Below are positions 7,317 to 15,907 of a stretch of 25,394 nt of DNA, piece after piece. The stretch's first letter is position 1, and each line of letters starts with the position of its first letter. The translations under genes were made by a program, and so were the position numbers. The stretch covers positions 1 to 25,394 of the IMG/VR virus record IMGVR_UViG_3300032073_000223, one strand, 5' to 3'. The stretch is from a virus. The notes beneath the pieces were generated by a model that worked only from the letters and a program-made list of their open reading frames with translations, was not told the DNA's origin and did not search any database.

Positions 7317-7822
7317 GTGTTGATTACGGTTTAATAACGGAAAGCACTGATTTAACTGTAATTGGTGGTGCTACTGCTGATAACTCTAAATTTTTTCGTA
7401 ATATTCGTATTGCGTTAGAGAGTCAGTTTAATCAAATGGCCGATGATGCAAGTATTACCACAAGAGTTTTTGAAAATATAGAGTTTGATGTTACCTCGCT
7501 AGAAAAAGGCAACCTAACTAATGAGTGGGTAAGAGGTACAATAATACCTGCTGAGACAACAGCTTCGAGCTCAGGTACTATTGGTCGAGATTTGCATCAA
7601 GGTATATTTCAAATAGACTATTATAATAGGGTTGGGATTGGAGCTTATAGCGATAAGCTAGATAGTATAGCTAACGCTTTTAAAAGAGGCTCAAAATTAA
7701 GCGTGAATGACAATGTTGTTCGCATTCGTAACGTATCACTAGGCGTGGGGCGCAGAGATGGTGCATTTTTTGTTAGAAATATAGATGTATCTTATTTTGC
7801 GGTAACACCCGCTAGGAGTTAA
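7313..7822 (+). CDS. Tail terminator protein
   Basis: This is the likely ring that caps the tail tube and stops its growth. The 169-residue product has an alpha/beta layout: an N-terminal helical segment (FFRNIRIALESQFNQMADDASI), then strands separated by turns (FENIEFDVTSLEKG, EWVRGTIIPAETT, GIFQIDYYNRVG), a helix (SDKLDSIANAFKRGSKL) and a final VRNIDVSYFAVTPAR. That order is common in gpU-like terminators. Its ATG overlaps the previous stop, and AAGGAGG lies 12 bases upstream. The position directly before the tail tube gene is diagnostic in siphoviruses. Confidence 0.75.
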   Translation: MSVDYGLITESTDLTVIGGATADNSKFFRNIRIALESQFNQMADDASITTRVFENIEFDVTSLEKGNLTNEWVRGTIIPAETTASSSGTIGRDLHQGIFQIDYYNRVGIGAYSDKLDSIANAFKRGSKLSVNDNVVRIRNVSLGVGRRDGAFFVRNIDVSYFAVTPARS

Positions 7823-7824
7823 AA

Positions 7825-8766
7825 ATGGCAATAGCAAGTGGAACTAATGTAGTCATTGGTTTTAGAGAAGAAACAACGTATGGGACATCAGCCGGGGCAT
7901 CGAATGACTATGACATCATACCTTTTAAATCGGCAAGCTTGAGTCTAGCTAAGACCAATCACGAATCTGCCGTTATAACTGGTAATCGTGAAATGCAAGA
8001 TTTGGTTATGGGTGCTCACTCTGTTACTGGCGATATTGCGTTTGATTTAGCACACCAACCTGCATACCTTAAAATGATGCAAGCTGTGCTAGGAGAAGAT
8101 GCAGATGGAGCTGATACCGCTTACGGTGTTGGCAGCACTCGACAGTCATTTACTATATTGCAAGACTACAGCACTGACCTTGCAGCCGGAAATGATGTAC
8201 ATATTTTTACAGGTTGCGAGTTTAATACTTTCTCAATGACCATACCTGCTGACGGCCTTATTGAGTGTTCTGTTGGTATTGTTGGCGCAACAATGACCCC
8301 TGCGGCAGACACATTAGATGGAGATGGTCTGGATGACGATGGTAGTGAATACCTTGAGGCTAATGACCCTTACCACTCATCTAACGCTACGATTACAGGT
8401 GATTTTTCTGCTATTTGTACAGATTTGTCTTTAAGTGTCGAGAACGGGATTGAGACTACAAACATAGTTGGTAATACTGTGCCAATTCAGGGTGGAATCG
8501 GTAAATGTCGTGTAAGCGGCTCTCTTACTGCTCATTTCACTAGCAGCACTTTACTTCAGAAGTTTGTAGATAATGCCTCAAGCTCTTTAACAATCAAGTT
8601 TGGCGGTAATGATGCTGGCGGTATGAGCTTTACTATGGCTAAAATCATCTATACTACAGGTGCTGTAGAAATTGGTGGTGAGGGCTTATTATCTGTATCG
8701 ATGGACTTTGTTGCAGTCACAAATGGGACAGCCTCTACATTAGTAATTGATACCGACCTATCTTAA
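7825..8766 (+). CDS. Major tail (tube) protein
   Basis: Hexamers of this protein stack to form the tail tube. The ATG has AGGAG six bases upstream. The 313-residue protein begins with a pattern common in siphovirus tube proteins (SGTNVVIGFREETTYGT, about residues 5-21). A core (DIIPFKSASLSLAKTNHES), an extended hydrophilic region, and a C-terminal second beta domain (about 200-313; KCRVSGSLTAHFTS, LLSVSMDFVAVTNGT) follow. The acidic stretch LDGDGLDDDGSEYLEAND near 172-189 is probably an exposed loop and could bind a divalent cation. A strong hairpin terminator follows, mirroring the one after the capsid gene. Confidence 0.85.
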   Translation: MAIASGTNVVIGFREETTYGTSAGASNDYDIIPFKSASLSLAKTNHESAVITGNREMQDLVMGAHSVTGDIAFDLAHQPAYLKMMQAVLGEDADGADTAYGVGSTRQSFTILQDYSTDLAAGNDVHIFTGCEFNTFSMTIPADGLIECSVGIVGATMTPAADTLDGDGLDDDGSEYLEANDPYHSSNATITGDFSAICTDLSLSVENGIETTNIVGNTVPIQGGIGKCRVSGSLTAHFTSSTLLQKFVDNASSSLTIKFGGNDAGGMSFTMAKIIYTTGAVEIGGEGLLSVSMDFVAVTNGTASTLVIDTDLS

Positions 8767-8783
8767 TACGGTAGGTAAACTAT

Positions 8784-8808
8784 AGCCTCGCTGGGCGGGG
8801 CTTCATTT
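8784..8808 (+). terminator. Intrinsic terminator after tail tube gene
   Basis: AGCCTCGC (8784-8791) pairs with GCGGGGCT (8795-8802), one pair being G-U, around the loop TGG. It is followed by TCATTT. The stem is strong and the T-run imperfect. It lies between the tail tube stop and the GGGGG ribosome-binding site of the chaperone gene. Confidence 0.7.
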
Positions 8809-8824
8809 AATCCTTGGGGGATAT

Positions 8825-9196
8825 ATGAAACTAGACGAACTTTATACGACCGACTTACACGATGCAGGTGCAGAGGTAAGGATTTTAGACGGTGAGGGCA
8901 ACGAAACGGATTTATACATAACTGTAGTGGGTATGGATTCAAAAGCCTTCAGAGCGCACACCAAGAGGTATCAGAAAGCTTATTTAGAGTCTTTAAGAGA
9001 AAAGAAAGACTTTAGTGAGGAAGAGATGACGGTCAGGGGGTTAGTTGACTGCACATTGAGCTGGCGTGGCGTAGAAGAGAAGTTTAGTAAAAAGTTGTGT
9101 TCTGAATTGTATAGCAAAGCACCATATATCAGGGATCAAATTGATAACTTTATGGGCGACAGAGCAAATTTTACAAAAGCCAAACCGAAAAAATAA
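8825..9196 (+). CDS. Tail assembly chaperone G-like protein
   Basis: This is the upstream frame of the two-frame chaperone between tail tube and tape measure. Its position, size (123 residues) and overlap with a second frame match lambda gpG in layout. The N terminus (MKLDELYTTDLHDAGAEVRILDGEGNE, beginning at residue 1) resembles chaperones that carry a beta-rich head, and the C terminus is charged (ANFTKAKPKK). A GGGGG site lies four bases before the ATG. The gene ends with CCG-AAA-AAA-TAA. A six-A run next to the stop, with the -1 frame open through it, suggests that some ribosomes slip into the T frame. Confidence 0.75.
   Translation: MKLDELYTTDLHDAGAEVRILDGEGNETDLYITVVGMDSKAFRAHTKRYQKAYLESLREKKDFSEEEMTVRGLVDCTLSWRGVEEKFSKKLCSELYSKAPYIRDQIDNFMGDRANFTKAKPKK
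9166..9193 (+). promoter_or_regulatory. Candidate -1 ribosomal slippery region
   Basis: Two candidate sites lie in the short window where both frames are open. One is A-AAT-TTT at 9166-9172, which fits the X-XXY-YYZ heptamer rule in the upstream frame. The other is G-AAA-AAA-TAA at 9187-9196, a six-A run directly before the stop. I favour the second because it adjoins the stop codon, but cannot separate them from sequence. No strong downstream stem-loop is evident. Confidence 0.6.
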
Positions 9197-9519
9197 TCGA
9201 GTTTGGTAAGTGGATATTTTTTGCTAACGGTCGCACACCCGGGGCTAAGTCAACAAGATTAGATACTTGGAAAGCAATAGAGAGGATGACGGGTACAGCT
9301 CCACTGGAGTTAACTCGTCAGCCATTCCTAGATGACTGCTTGATGGGAGTCTGGGATGCATATTGCTTAATTGCTCAGGGCGTTGAAAACATAACGCTCC
9401 AAGACATAAAGGCGTATACTGATCTCTACGATGAACACTTAAGCATTTGGCAAATTGATGCAATTATGGGTCTTGATAGAGAAAGGCAGAAAGAATGGCA
9501 GACACAATCGCAAGGCTGA
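9193..9519 (+). CDS. T segment of G-T fusion, made by -1 frameshift
   Basis: The frame is open from about 9148 to the stop at 9519 with no good start codon near its beginning; the first ATG is at 9286 and has no clear ribosome-binding site. If ribosomes slip -1 at the six-A run (9188-9193), decoding continues ATA-ATC-GAG and gives about 108 extra residues after the 123 of G, a 231-residue G-T protein. The T part is helical (GKWIFFANG, RLDTWKAIERMTG, FLDDCLMGVWDAYCLIAQGVENITLQDIKAYTDLYDEHLSIWQIDAIMGL). In lambda-like phages G and GT bind the tape measure and recruit tube protein. Internal initiation at 9286 (77 residues) is the alternative. It overlaps the tape-measure start by 25 bases. Confidence 0.75.
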   Translation: MIEFGKWIFFANGRTPGAKSTRLDTWKAIERMTGTAPLELTRQPFLDDCLMGVWDAYCLIAQGVENITLQDIKAYTDLYDEHLSIWQIDAIMGLDRERQKEWQTQSQG

Positions 9520-11798
9520 TATTTCAAGCAGAAACTAAAGAGCTTCAAGCAGCCACAAACAGATTAAAAGAGATAGGCAAGGTATCTAAGTCTACTGCGT
9601 CTAGTGTTCGCTCTTTAAACAAAGCATTTAATGACCAGCACAAAGCCTTAAAGGGCGAGCTCCAAACAACCAGTAGTGCCACGCAGAAAAGAAAAGAGTT
9701 CGGCAGGGCTACTAAAAACACCGCATCTGAGATTAAAAAGTCAACGGTTATTGTTGACGCGCAGGGTAATGCCCTTAAGAAACTTAAAGACACTGAGAGC
9801 AAAGTCACTCAAGGTACTCAGAAAAACACCGAAGCAACAAAAATAGCTAACGCGGTAAGAAGAGCTGAGATAAAGGCGTATCAAGAGAACGCTAAAAGAA
9901 AAGAAAAAGCGGCATTAGCTAGCAATAAATTAACAAAAAAAGAAAAAGAGCTGACAAAAACCAACGAAAAGTTAGCTAACAGCTTTAGAAACGCATCGAC
10001 AGCAACGGCTGCACTTCAAGGCCCGCTCAATGGCCTCTCTGGTCGATTGTCTTTTATAGCCACAGGTTTAGGTAGAATAGGTGTATCTGGCCTAGCAGCC
10101 TCTGCTGGTTTTGTTGGCTTAGCCTTTGCTGCAAGAAACTCACTTAAAGTATTCCAAGAATACGAATTGCAGATGATAAAAGTAGACACGCTTGTCAGAG
10201 CTACAGGCGGAACTGCTGGTTTCACATCCAATCAATTAAATGAAATGGCTGTTGGACTAGCCACAGCAACGATGGCATCTGCTAATGAGATGCGTAACGC
10301 ACAGGGCATACTTTTAACATTTAAAGCAATATCTAATGATGTTTTTAAATCTGCTCTTGAACTTACAGTTGATGTTGGCGCAGCAATGAATCAGACAGCA
10401 TCATCAGGTGCTAAGCAGTTAGGTAAAGCTTTAGAAGACCCTGCCAGAAATATGACTGGCTTGACTCGCGCAGGTATATCTTTCACAGCACAAGAAAAAG
10501 AAAGAATAACCGTATTGCAACGAAGTGGCGATTTGCAGGGCGCACAAGCAATCATTATTAAAACATTGCAGGATCAGTTGGGTGGAGCGGGTACAGGTGG
10601 TGGTTTAGCTGGCGCGGCAGATTTGGTAGCAGATAACTTTGAAAGATTAAACATTGCCATCGCTGAAGAGTTTGGGTTTGCCGGTCTTGCAACAAAAGCA
10701 ACTATGGGTCTTGCAAACGCTCTGGGATTTTTAGCTGATAAGATAACAGAGACCCCAGAAGAGGAGTTAGCTCGGCTTTTAGGTACAGATACAGCAGCTT
10801 CTACAAGTACGGGCGGCAGGTCAAAGAATGTAGACTTTTCTAAGACATCTAGTGGTGAGCCAGCAACAAAGCAAGCTTCTAGCTCAAGAGGTGGTAGATC
10901 AAAAGATGTAGAGTTTGACCCGTTACAAGCAAGAATTAAACAGCTTCAAGACATTATAGCTGAAGAGGAAAAAGCACAAGCAGCAGCAGCCGTTGCAGCA
11001 GAAGCAAATCAAGTTAGAATTAAAGAAGAGGCTAGGATTGAAAGAGAGATACTAGCTGAAAATATGAACCTTAAAGTTATGGAGCTTGAAGAGCATAACT
11101 TAAGAATACAAGGGTTTGAAGAAGAAGCTAATTTACTTAAATTTGAACGTCTAACTTTACAAAATGATTTAGAGCTTGAGGCGGCCAGAAAAAAACACGG
11201 TGATCTTGAAGAGCTTGAAAGAATACATCAGAATACAAAGAACAATATTATTACTGAACAAAATTTAGCTGAAATGAAAATAGCAGATAAGCGTAATAAA
11301 ATTAAAAAAGCTGGCGATAAACAAGCTTTATCTGACACTAAAAAAGTTCTTGGACACTTTGCTCAAGAGAGCAAAAAAGCATTTAAAATTAAAAAGATGG
11401 TAGATATAGCAGAAGCGGTTGTTTCTGGGCATAAGTCAGCACTTGCAGCTTTTGAGGCTGGTATGAAGACAGGCGGCCCTACTGCTCCCGCAGTTGCAAA
11501 AGCTTATATGACCGCATCAATTGCAGCAACAGCCGTACAAATTGCAGCAATAAAATCAACTACATTTTCTGGCGGCGGCGGTGGTGGCGGCGGTGGTGGT
11601 GGCGGCGGTGGTGCTGCTGGAGCGGCGTCTGCTGCGCCAATACAACCTGCGGCTAATGACGAGATAGTAGCTGCTCCTCAAGCTATTAACGTAACGGTAG
11701 ATGGCTCTATTGACCCAACCGGGGCAAGACGTATCATAGAGGCCATAAACGAAGCCACTGAAGATGGCTTAGAAATTAATGCATTGGTAGGTACATAA
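9495..11798 (+). CDS. Tail tape measure protein
   Basis: This protein sets tail length and is ejected ahead of DNA. Its 767 residues begin within the GT 3' end, with AAAGG before the ATG. The first 170 residues are Lys/Glu/Thr-rich and largely helical. A glycine/alanine-rich hydrophobic region follows at about 184-215 (IATGLGRIGVSGLAASAGFV). A domain at 220-375 is of the lambda-H/prophage-tape-measure type (VDTLVRATGG, LEDPARNMTGLTRAGISFT, RITVLQRSGDLQGAQAIIIKTLQ). Two copies of GGRSK-[ND]-V-[DE]-F occur in the linker, then a coiled coil at about 475-600. A run of 14 glycines at residues 693-706 precedes the alanine/proline-rich C terminus. By the usual 1.5 Å per residue rule the tail would be about 115 nm. 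Confidence 0.9.
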   Translation: MADTIARLIFQAETKELQAATNRLKEIGKVSKSTASSVRSLNKAFNDQHKALKGELQTTSSATQKRKEFGRATKNTASEIKKSTVIVDAQGNALKKLKDTESKVTQGTQKNTEATKIANAVRRAEIKAYQENAKRKEKAALASNKLTKKEKELTKTNEKLANSFRNASTATAALQGPLNGLSGRLSFIATGLGRIGVSGLAASAGFVGLAFAARNSLKVFQEYELQMIKVDTLVRATGGTAGFTSNQLNEMAVGLATATMASANEMRNAQGILLTFKAISNDVFKSALELTVDVGAAMNQTASSGAKQLGKALEDPARNMTGLTRAGISFTAQEKERITVLQRSGDLQGAQAIIIKTLQDQLGGAGTGGGLAGAADLVADNFERLNIAIAEEFGFAGLATKATMGLANALGFLADKITETPEEELARLLGTDTAASTSTGGRSKNVDFSKTSSGEPATKQASSSRGGRSKDVEFDPLQARIKQLQDIIAEEEKAQAAAAVAAEANQVRIKEEARIEREILAENMNLKVMELEEHNLRIQGFEEEANLLKFERLTLQNDLELEAARKKHGDLEELERIHQNTKNNIITEQNLAEMKIADKRNKIKKAGDKQALSDTKKVLGHFAQESKKAFKIKKMVDIAEAVVSGHKSALAAFEAGMKTGGPTAPAVAKAYMTASIAATAVQIAAIKSTTFSGGGGGGGGGGGGGGAAGAASAAPIQPAANDEIVAAPQAINVTVDGSIDPTGARRIIEAINEATEDGLEINALVGT
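11571..11612 (+). repeat. GGC/GGT triplet tract encoding 14 glycines
   Basis: Fourteen consecutive GGN codons, only GGC and GGT in irregular alternation, lie in frame near the 3' end of the tape-measure gene. The mix of codons argues against simple slippage of a pure repeat. It encodes a flexible glycine linker. Confidence 0.85.
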
Positions 11799-12688
11799 TG
11801 GGCGCGATATTAGCAGAGAATGAGTTACATCACGCATATTGGCGGTCTGCCTCTAAGCCAGCTATCACAACTGTTTCTGGTGGTGAAAAGTCAGGCTTTG
11901 AGTTTGTTAATATGTTTGATAACAATGCTCATACATCTTTTAAAAACAACACAAATACGCAGAGTGTTATTTACTTTGATTTTGGCACAGCTAAGAATTT
12001 TAATGGATTTGCTATTTATGGACATAATCTCACCACATCGCAAGCAATCAAAATAGAATATAGTTTAGATAATTCCTCCTATACCACTTTTACTGATTCT
12101 GCTGTATATCCTGCGAATGGAGAAATCTCACCACCTAATAACAATGGCGAGGCATTTTGTGTCTATTTGAAGGGTCAATCAAACGTAGGTCGGTACTGGA
12201 AAATTACCACTATAGGTTGGGACACAAGCACTTTTATAACCACATTAGCTTTAGGTAGCTTTGTGGATAATGTAAACATATCTGCGCCATACACGATGCC
12301 TAGTTTTACACCACAAGAGGTATCCATTAAGAGAAATAATCAAGGAAATTTATTAAGCTCTGATGTTAGAAAGATACCGCAAAAGTTAAATATAAAGCTA
12401 ACCACATTGCAAGAGTCAGACCTTGATGCTACTCAAGTTGGGATTACAAATACAACAATCAATGGACTATTTAATACTTACTCATTTATTGATTATCTAG
12501 GCCACTTTGTCTCTAGATTTCCATTTTTTGTTTTGCACGATGATGGCGGTGATGGGAGTAATGCAGAAAAGAAAGCAGACAGGAACAAGGTTTATTTCTG
12601 CACTATTGATAAATCATTAAAACAACCTGCCTTTGCTTCACCTACTACTCTTAATTGGAGTATCAACGCTATAGGATATATATCGTGA
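11798..12688 (+). CDS. Distal tail / minor tail protein with discoidin-like domain
   Basis: The ATG overlaps the tape-measure stop (TAATG) and the gene ends in a GTGA overlap with the hub gene. The 296 residues hold an N-terminal region (about 35-140) resembling a discoidin / F5/8 type C beta-sandwich: IYFDFGTAKNFNGFAIYGHNL, IKIEYSLDNSSYTTF and GRYWKITTIG are its recognisable strands. Such domains often bind carbohydrate. The rest (ISAPYTMPSFTPQEVSIKRNNQG onward) is beta-rich and likely docks to the hub; FPFFVLHDDGGDGSNAEKKADRNKVYFC is a notable strand-turn-strand. In gene order it occupies the place of a distal tail protein or lambda M-like tip protein. The exact role is inferred. Confidence 0.68.
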   Translation: MGAILAENELHHAYWRSASKPAITTVSGGEKSGFEFVNMFDNNAHTSFKNNTNTQSVIYFDFGTAKNFNGFAIYGHNLTTSQAIKIEYSLDNSSYTTFTDSAVYPANGEISPPNNNGEAFCVYLKGQSNVGRYWKITTIGWDTSTFITTLALGSFVDNVNISAPYTMPSFTPQEVSIKRNNQGNLLSSDVRKIPQKLNIKLTTLQESDLDATQVGITNTTINGLFNTYSFIDYLGHFVSRFPFFVLHDDGGDGSNAEKKADRNKVYFCTIDKSLKQPAFASPTTLNWSINAIGYIS

Positions 12689-15600
12689 CGAAGAAGTTTC
12701 ATCCGCACGTTTTAACGGGAAAGATGATTGGCTGGTGGGATGCTGAAGACCCCTATGCTAATAATGGTCACGGTTTGCCTAAAGATGTTTCCGCCACCAC
12801 CTCAAATTTAAGAGTCGATAGGTGGGTTGATAAATCCTATACAGGAACAGACTTCATTCAGACCACTACTAGCAATATGCCAAAGTTTGGTGTTGGAAAG
12901 CCTACAGCTTTTTCTGTTACAACGCCATCTAGCGGTATGTATGGGGGAGTAAGCGGCTCTTTTGGAAACATTAGAACATTATCAATAACCACAGCCAATC
13001 CTAATTATAGTGACGCTAATGCTCCAATAGTTGATTTTACCTTAGCGAGTGGTGGCGTGTTGTCATCTATAAATAGTGTTCAAGGCGGTGTTAATTGTAC
13101 TGTCGGTGATGTTTTCAGAACAGCATATTATGATGGCAGTATCTTTGGCGACCAAGGAGACAGGATTACCGTTACTGAGGTTTCTAATCAAGGCTGTATG
13201 GATTTTAACGCTAGTGGATTTATGCAGACAGAGTTGCAATCAAATCTACCAACAAATTTTAGATTATTTATTTGCGGAGCTTTATCTTTAGATGAGCAAG
13301 ACACCAATCGTAATGAGCCATTCTTTTCTATAGTTGACCAAGATGGTACAGATCATTTATATATTTGGCAAGAAAACGACACGAACAATACAAATGGTGT
13401 AGCGGTCGATGATACAGTTGGAAAGGTTACTTACAAAGATTCAGGGGGCAATACTGTCAATGCTGGCACTTTTGCAGTTCAGAGTACAACAAGGGACATT
13501 GTAGAGGTAGAAGTAACACCTGCAAAAGTTAGTACTTCTCAAGGTACATCAAGCACCTTACTAGGCACAAGCACCGCCCCTGACCTTCCTGAAAACTATA
13601 AGCTACAAATAGGTGGTTCTACAGGCACAAAGCTAGACGCTTTTGAAATTATTTTAATTGATGAGACAGATGGTCAGATAACGGTAGATGAGCGTTTAGG
13701 CTTAAAAAAATACTTAAACAACAAATGGAATACTATTGGCTCATCAACTGAGGTAGATGCAGATTTATATAACAATGCTCACAAGTTAAGCCCTAGAGAG
13801 CCATTGCAGATGGTCAAGATGTATCTTGATGAGTGCGATAATGTATTTGGGGTAGTTTCTGGATTATCAACTTGTAACGCTACACCAAGCACAGGCAGCG
13901 AGTGCTATAACACTAAACATACTTGTTTAAATTTAAGCAAATACAGAGTAGGCACGAATGGCAAAAAAGAAATAACATTCTCTCAAGAGGTTGGAAGAAA
14001 TCTTGCTGGATTTGAACCAGCCGCGCACCCTGCTTTAATCTCTGTTACATCTGCACCCAGTGAGATACAACCTACTAAGGGCGTTTCTGTTAGGTCAAAC
14101 ATTACTATTAAACTGAGAGATTTTATCTCTGATGATAAAGGTATTGACCCCTACTTTTCTACTCGCAACATTATTGCTTTAGAAAACGGAACATTCTTTC
14201 AGAAGTTACTAGCTAGAAACCCACATTACTACGGTAGGCCAATAGAAATCTATGATGGTTTCTTTGACTTTGATGGCACACCACAGGTACACGATGGCAA
14301 AAGAGAGTACATCATTGAGAGCATTCATTTAGATAATGATATTTGTACTATTAAATGCAAAGACCCTATGTCGCTTGCTGACGAATTAAAATCTAAAGTG
14401 CCGACACCAACTGAGTTTTCTTTAGGTGAAACCTTAAATACATCTACCCATAACCATATTAATTTAAAATACCAAGACATAGCTTTAGATGGAAGCGTAC
14501 AAGCAGACAAGGATAAGGTAACTGCTTATTTTGGAGCTGATAATGCTACAGGATTTATTAGAATCAACGAGGAGATTTTAGGGTATAGGGTCGATGTCAG
14601 TGGTAACGAGGCCGCTTTAGATATTACTTCACGCAAAGATTGGGGTACTGATGGTAACACAGATGCTTACGATGTAGATGATTCAATACAAAAATGCTTA
14701 TCGTTTGGAACATATGGTAACTCTGCTACAGGCTCAACGATTGATGATGTGGCCTATGAGATATTTGTAAATGGTGCTGGTGTATCACCTCTTGCAATCA
14801 ATAAAACTGCAGGAGGAGAGTATAGTTGGGAAGATGAAAAAACAAATTGGCTTAGCTCTTTTAAAATAAACACTGTTATAAGTGAGCCAGAACAAGCTAA
14901 CAAGCTAGTTAATCAGTTAGGCTCTATGGTCGGCACTAACTTTTTCTACGATGACCTAGCCGCAAAAATTGTTATGCGAGCTGAGATGCCCATTATAAAT
15001 CCGTTAACCATTCAAACCATTACAGATGTTGATATAGTTGAAGATTCTTTAAAAATAATAAATTCAGAAAAAGACAGGATTAGTCGAGTTTATTATTACT
15101 ACAATAGAAAAAATGGCGTTGAGGATAGGGATAAAAAGAAATCATTTAAAAATCTATACGTTAATATTGATATTGATTCTGAAGGTACTGAGGAGTACGC
15201 AAAGCAATCAAATAAAGTTATTTACGGTTGGGGTGTAGTTGATTCATCTACCGCAACAAGTATTTCACAAAGGATTTTAAACAGGTTTAAAAATGTACCT
15301 AAAACAGTATCATTTAAGCTAGATGTTGGCTCTAAGCAGATTGCAACAGGCGAACATTTTTATTTACAGACTAAATCCATAGTAAACCTAGACGGTGGTA
15401 TGACTGCGCGTACTGAAATGCAGTGCATTTATAGTAAATTTAATGATAAACTACAGGTCTACGAAATAAAGGCTCAACAGTTCAAATTTTCTGATGCTAA
15501 TTTTGGTCAAATTACAGTCAATGTTCTATCTATCCACGTTGCTGGTAGTAATTATGCTGAAAACGACACAATGACATTTACAAGTGGCAGTAACGGTGCG

Positions 15601-15906
15601 ACAGGATTAACTTGTAAGGTTACTTCTGTTGATGTCTCTGGTGGCGTTACTGGTATAGCGATTACCGCGATAGGAGATTTAAACACACCTAATAAATATT
15701 TAATTTCTAACACTTTAACTGAAAATGGCGGCACAAATAGCGGGACAGGTTGTCTGGTCAGGATATTTAGAGAATACTTTTTAGGCGAGGGCGCTGGCAC
15801 TGGTACAGTTGAAGACCCATACACAGGCGCAAGAGCTACAGAGTCTTATATTTGCGATGATGATTTACAAATGAGTGATGGCTCAGAGCCATATAGGATA
15901 GTTTAA
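12685..15906 (+). CDS. Large tail hub protein with lectin-like and four-cysteine regions
   Basis: This is the central baseplate/tip protein. The GTG at 12685 overlaps the previous TGA and has AGGA nine bases upstream; an in-frame TTG at 12655 is less likely. Of 1073 residues, about 1-365 look like a concanavalin/LamG-type lectin (IGWWDAEDP, VDRWVDKSYTG ... LGLKKYLNNKWN). It is interrupted at about 93-170 by a beta-domain containing NYSDANAPIVDF. Cysteines 384, 397, 407 and 414 form a cluster (LDECDN, STCNA, SECYN, HTCLN) recalling the metal/Fe-S site of lambda-type L tail proteins. The hub body follows to about 930 (GTFFQKLLARNPHYYGRPIEIYDG among its motifs). A second NYAENDTMTF-type domain lies at about 940-1030. 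It probably binds the tape-measure tip and fibres. Confidence 0.8.
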   Translation: MTKKFHPHVLTGKMIGWWDAEDPYANNGHGLPKDVSATTSNLRVDRWVDKSYTGTDFIQTTTSNMPKFGVGKPTAFSVTTPSSGMYGGVSGSFGNIRTLSITTANPNYSDANAPIVDFTLASGGVLSSINSVQGGVNCTVGDVFRTAYYDGSIFGDQGDRITVTEVSNQGCMDFNASGFMQTELQSNLPTNFRLFICGALSLDEQDTNRNEPFFSIVDQDGTDHLYIWQENDTNNTNGVAVDDTVGKVTYKDSGGNTVNAGTFAVQSTTRDIVEVEVTPAKVSTSQGTSSTLLGTSTAPDLPENYKLQIGGSTGTKLDAFEIILIDETDGQITVDERLGLKKYLNNKWNTIGSSTEVDADLYNNAHKLSPREPLQMVKMYLDECDNVFGVVSGLSTCNATPSTGSECYNTKHTCLNLSKYRVGTNGKKEITFSQEVGRNLAGFEPAAHPALISVTSAPSEIQPTKGVSVRSNITIKLRDFISDDKGIDPYFSTRNIIALENGTFFQKLLARNPHYYGRPIEIYDGFFDFDGTPQVHDGKREYIIESIHLDNDICTIKCKDPMSLADELKSKVPTPTEFSLGETLNTSTHNHINLKYQDIALDGSVQADKDKVTAYFGADNATGFIRINEEILGYRVDVSGNEAALDITSRKDWGTDGNTDAYDVDDSIQKCLSFGTYGNSATGSTIDDVAYEIFVNGAGVSPLAINKTAGGEYSWEDEKTNWLSSFKINTVISEPEQANKLVNQLGSMVGTNFFYDDLAAKIVMRAEMPIINPLTIQTITDVDIVEDSLKIINSEKDRISRVYYYYNRKNGVEDRDKKKSFKNLYVNIDIDSEGTEEYAKQSNKVIYGWGVVDSSTATSISQRILNRFKNVPKTVSFKLDVGSKQIATGEHFYLQTKSIVNLDGGMTARTEMQCIYSKFNDKLQVYEIKAQQFKFSDANFGQITVNVLSIHVAGSNYAENDTMTFTSGSNGATGLTCKVTSVDVSGGVTGIAITAIGDLNTPNKYLISNTLTENGGTNSGTGCLVRIFREYFLGEGAGTGTVEDPYTGARATESYICDDDLQMSDGSEPYRIV

Positions 15907-15907
15907 T

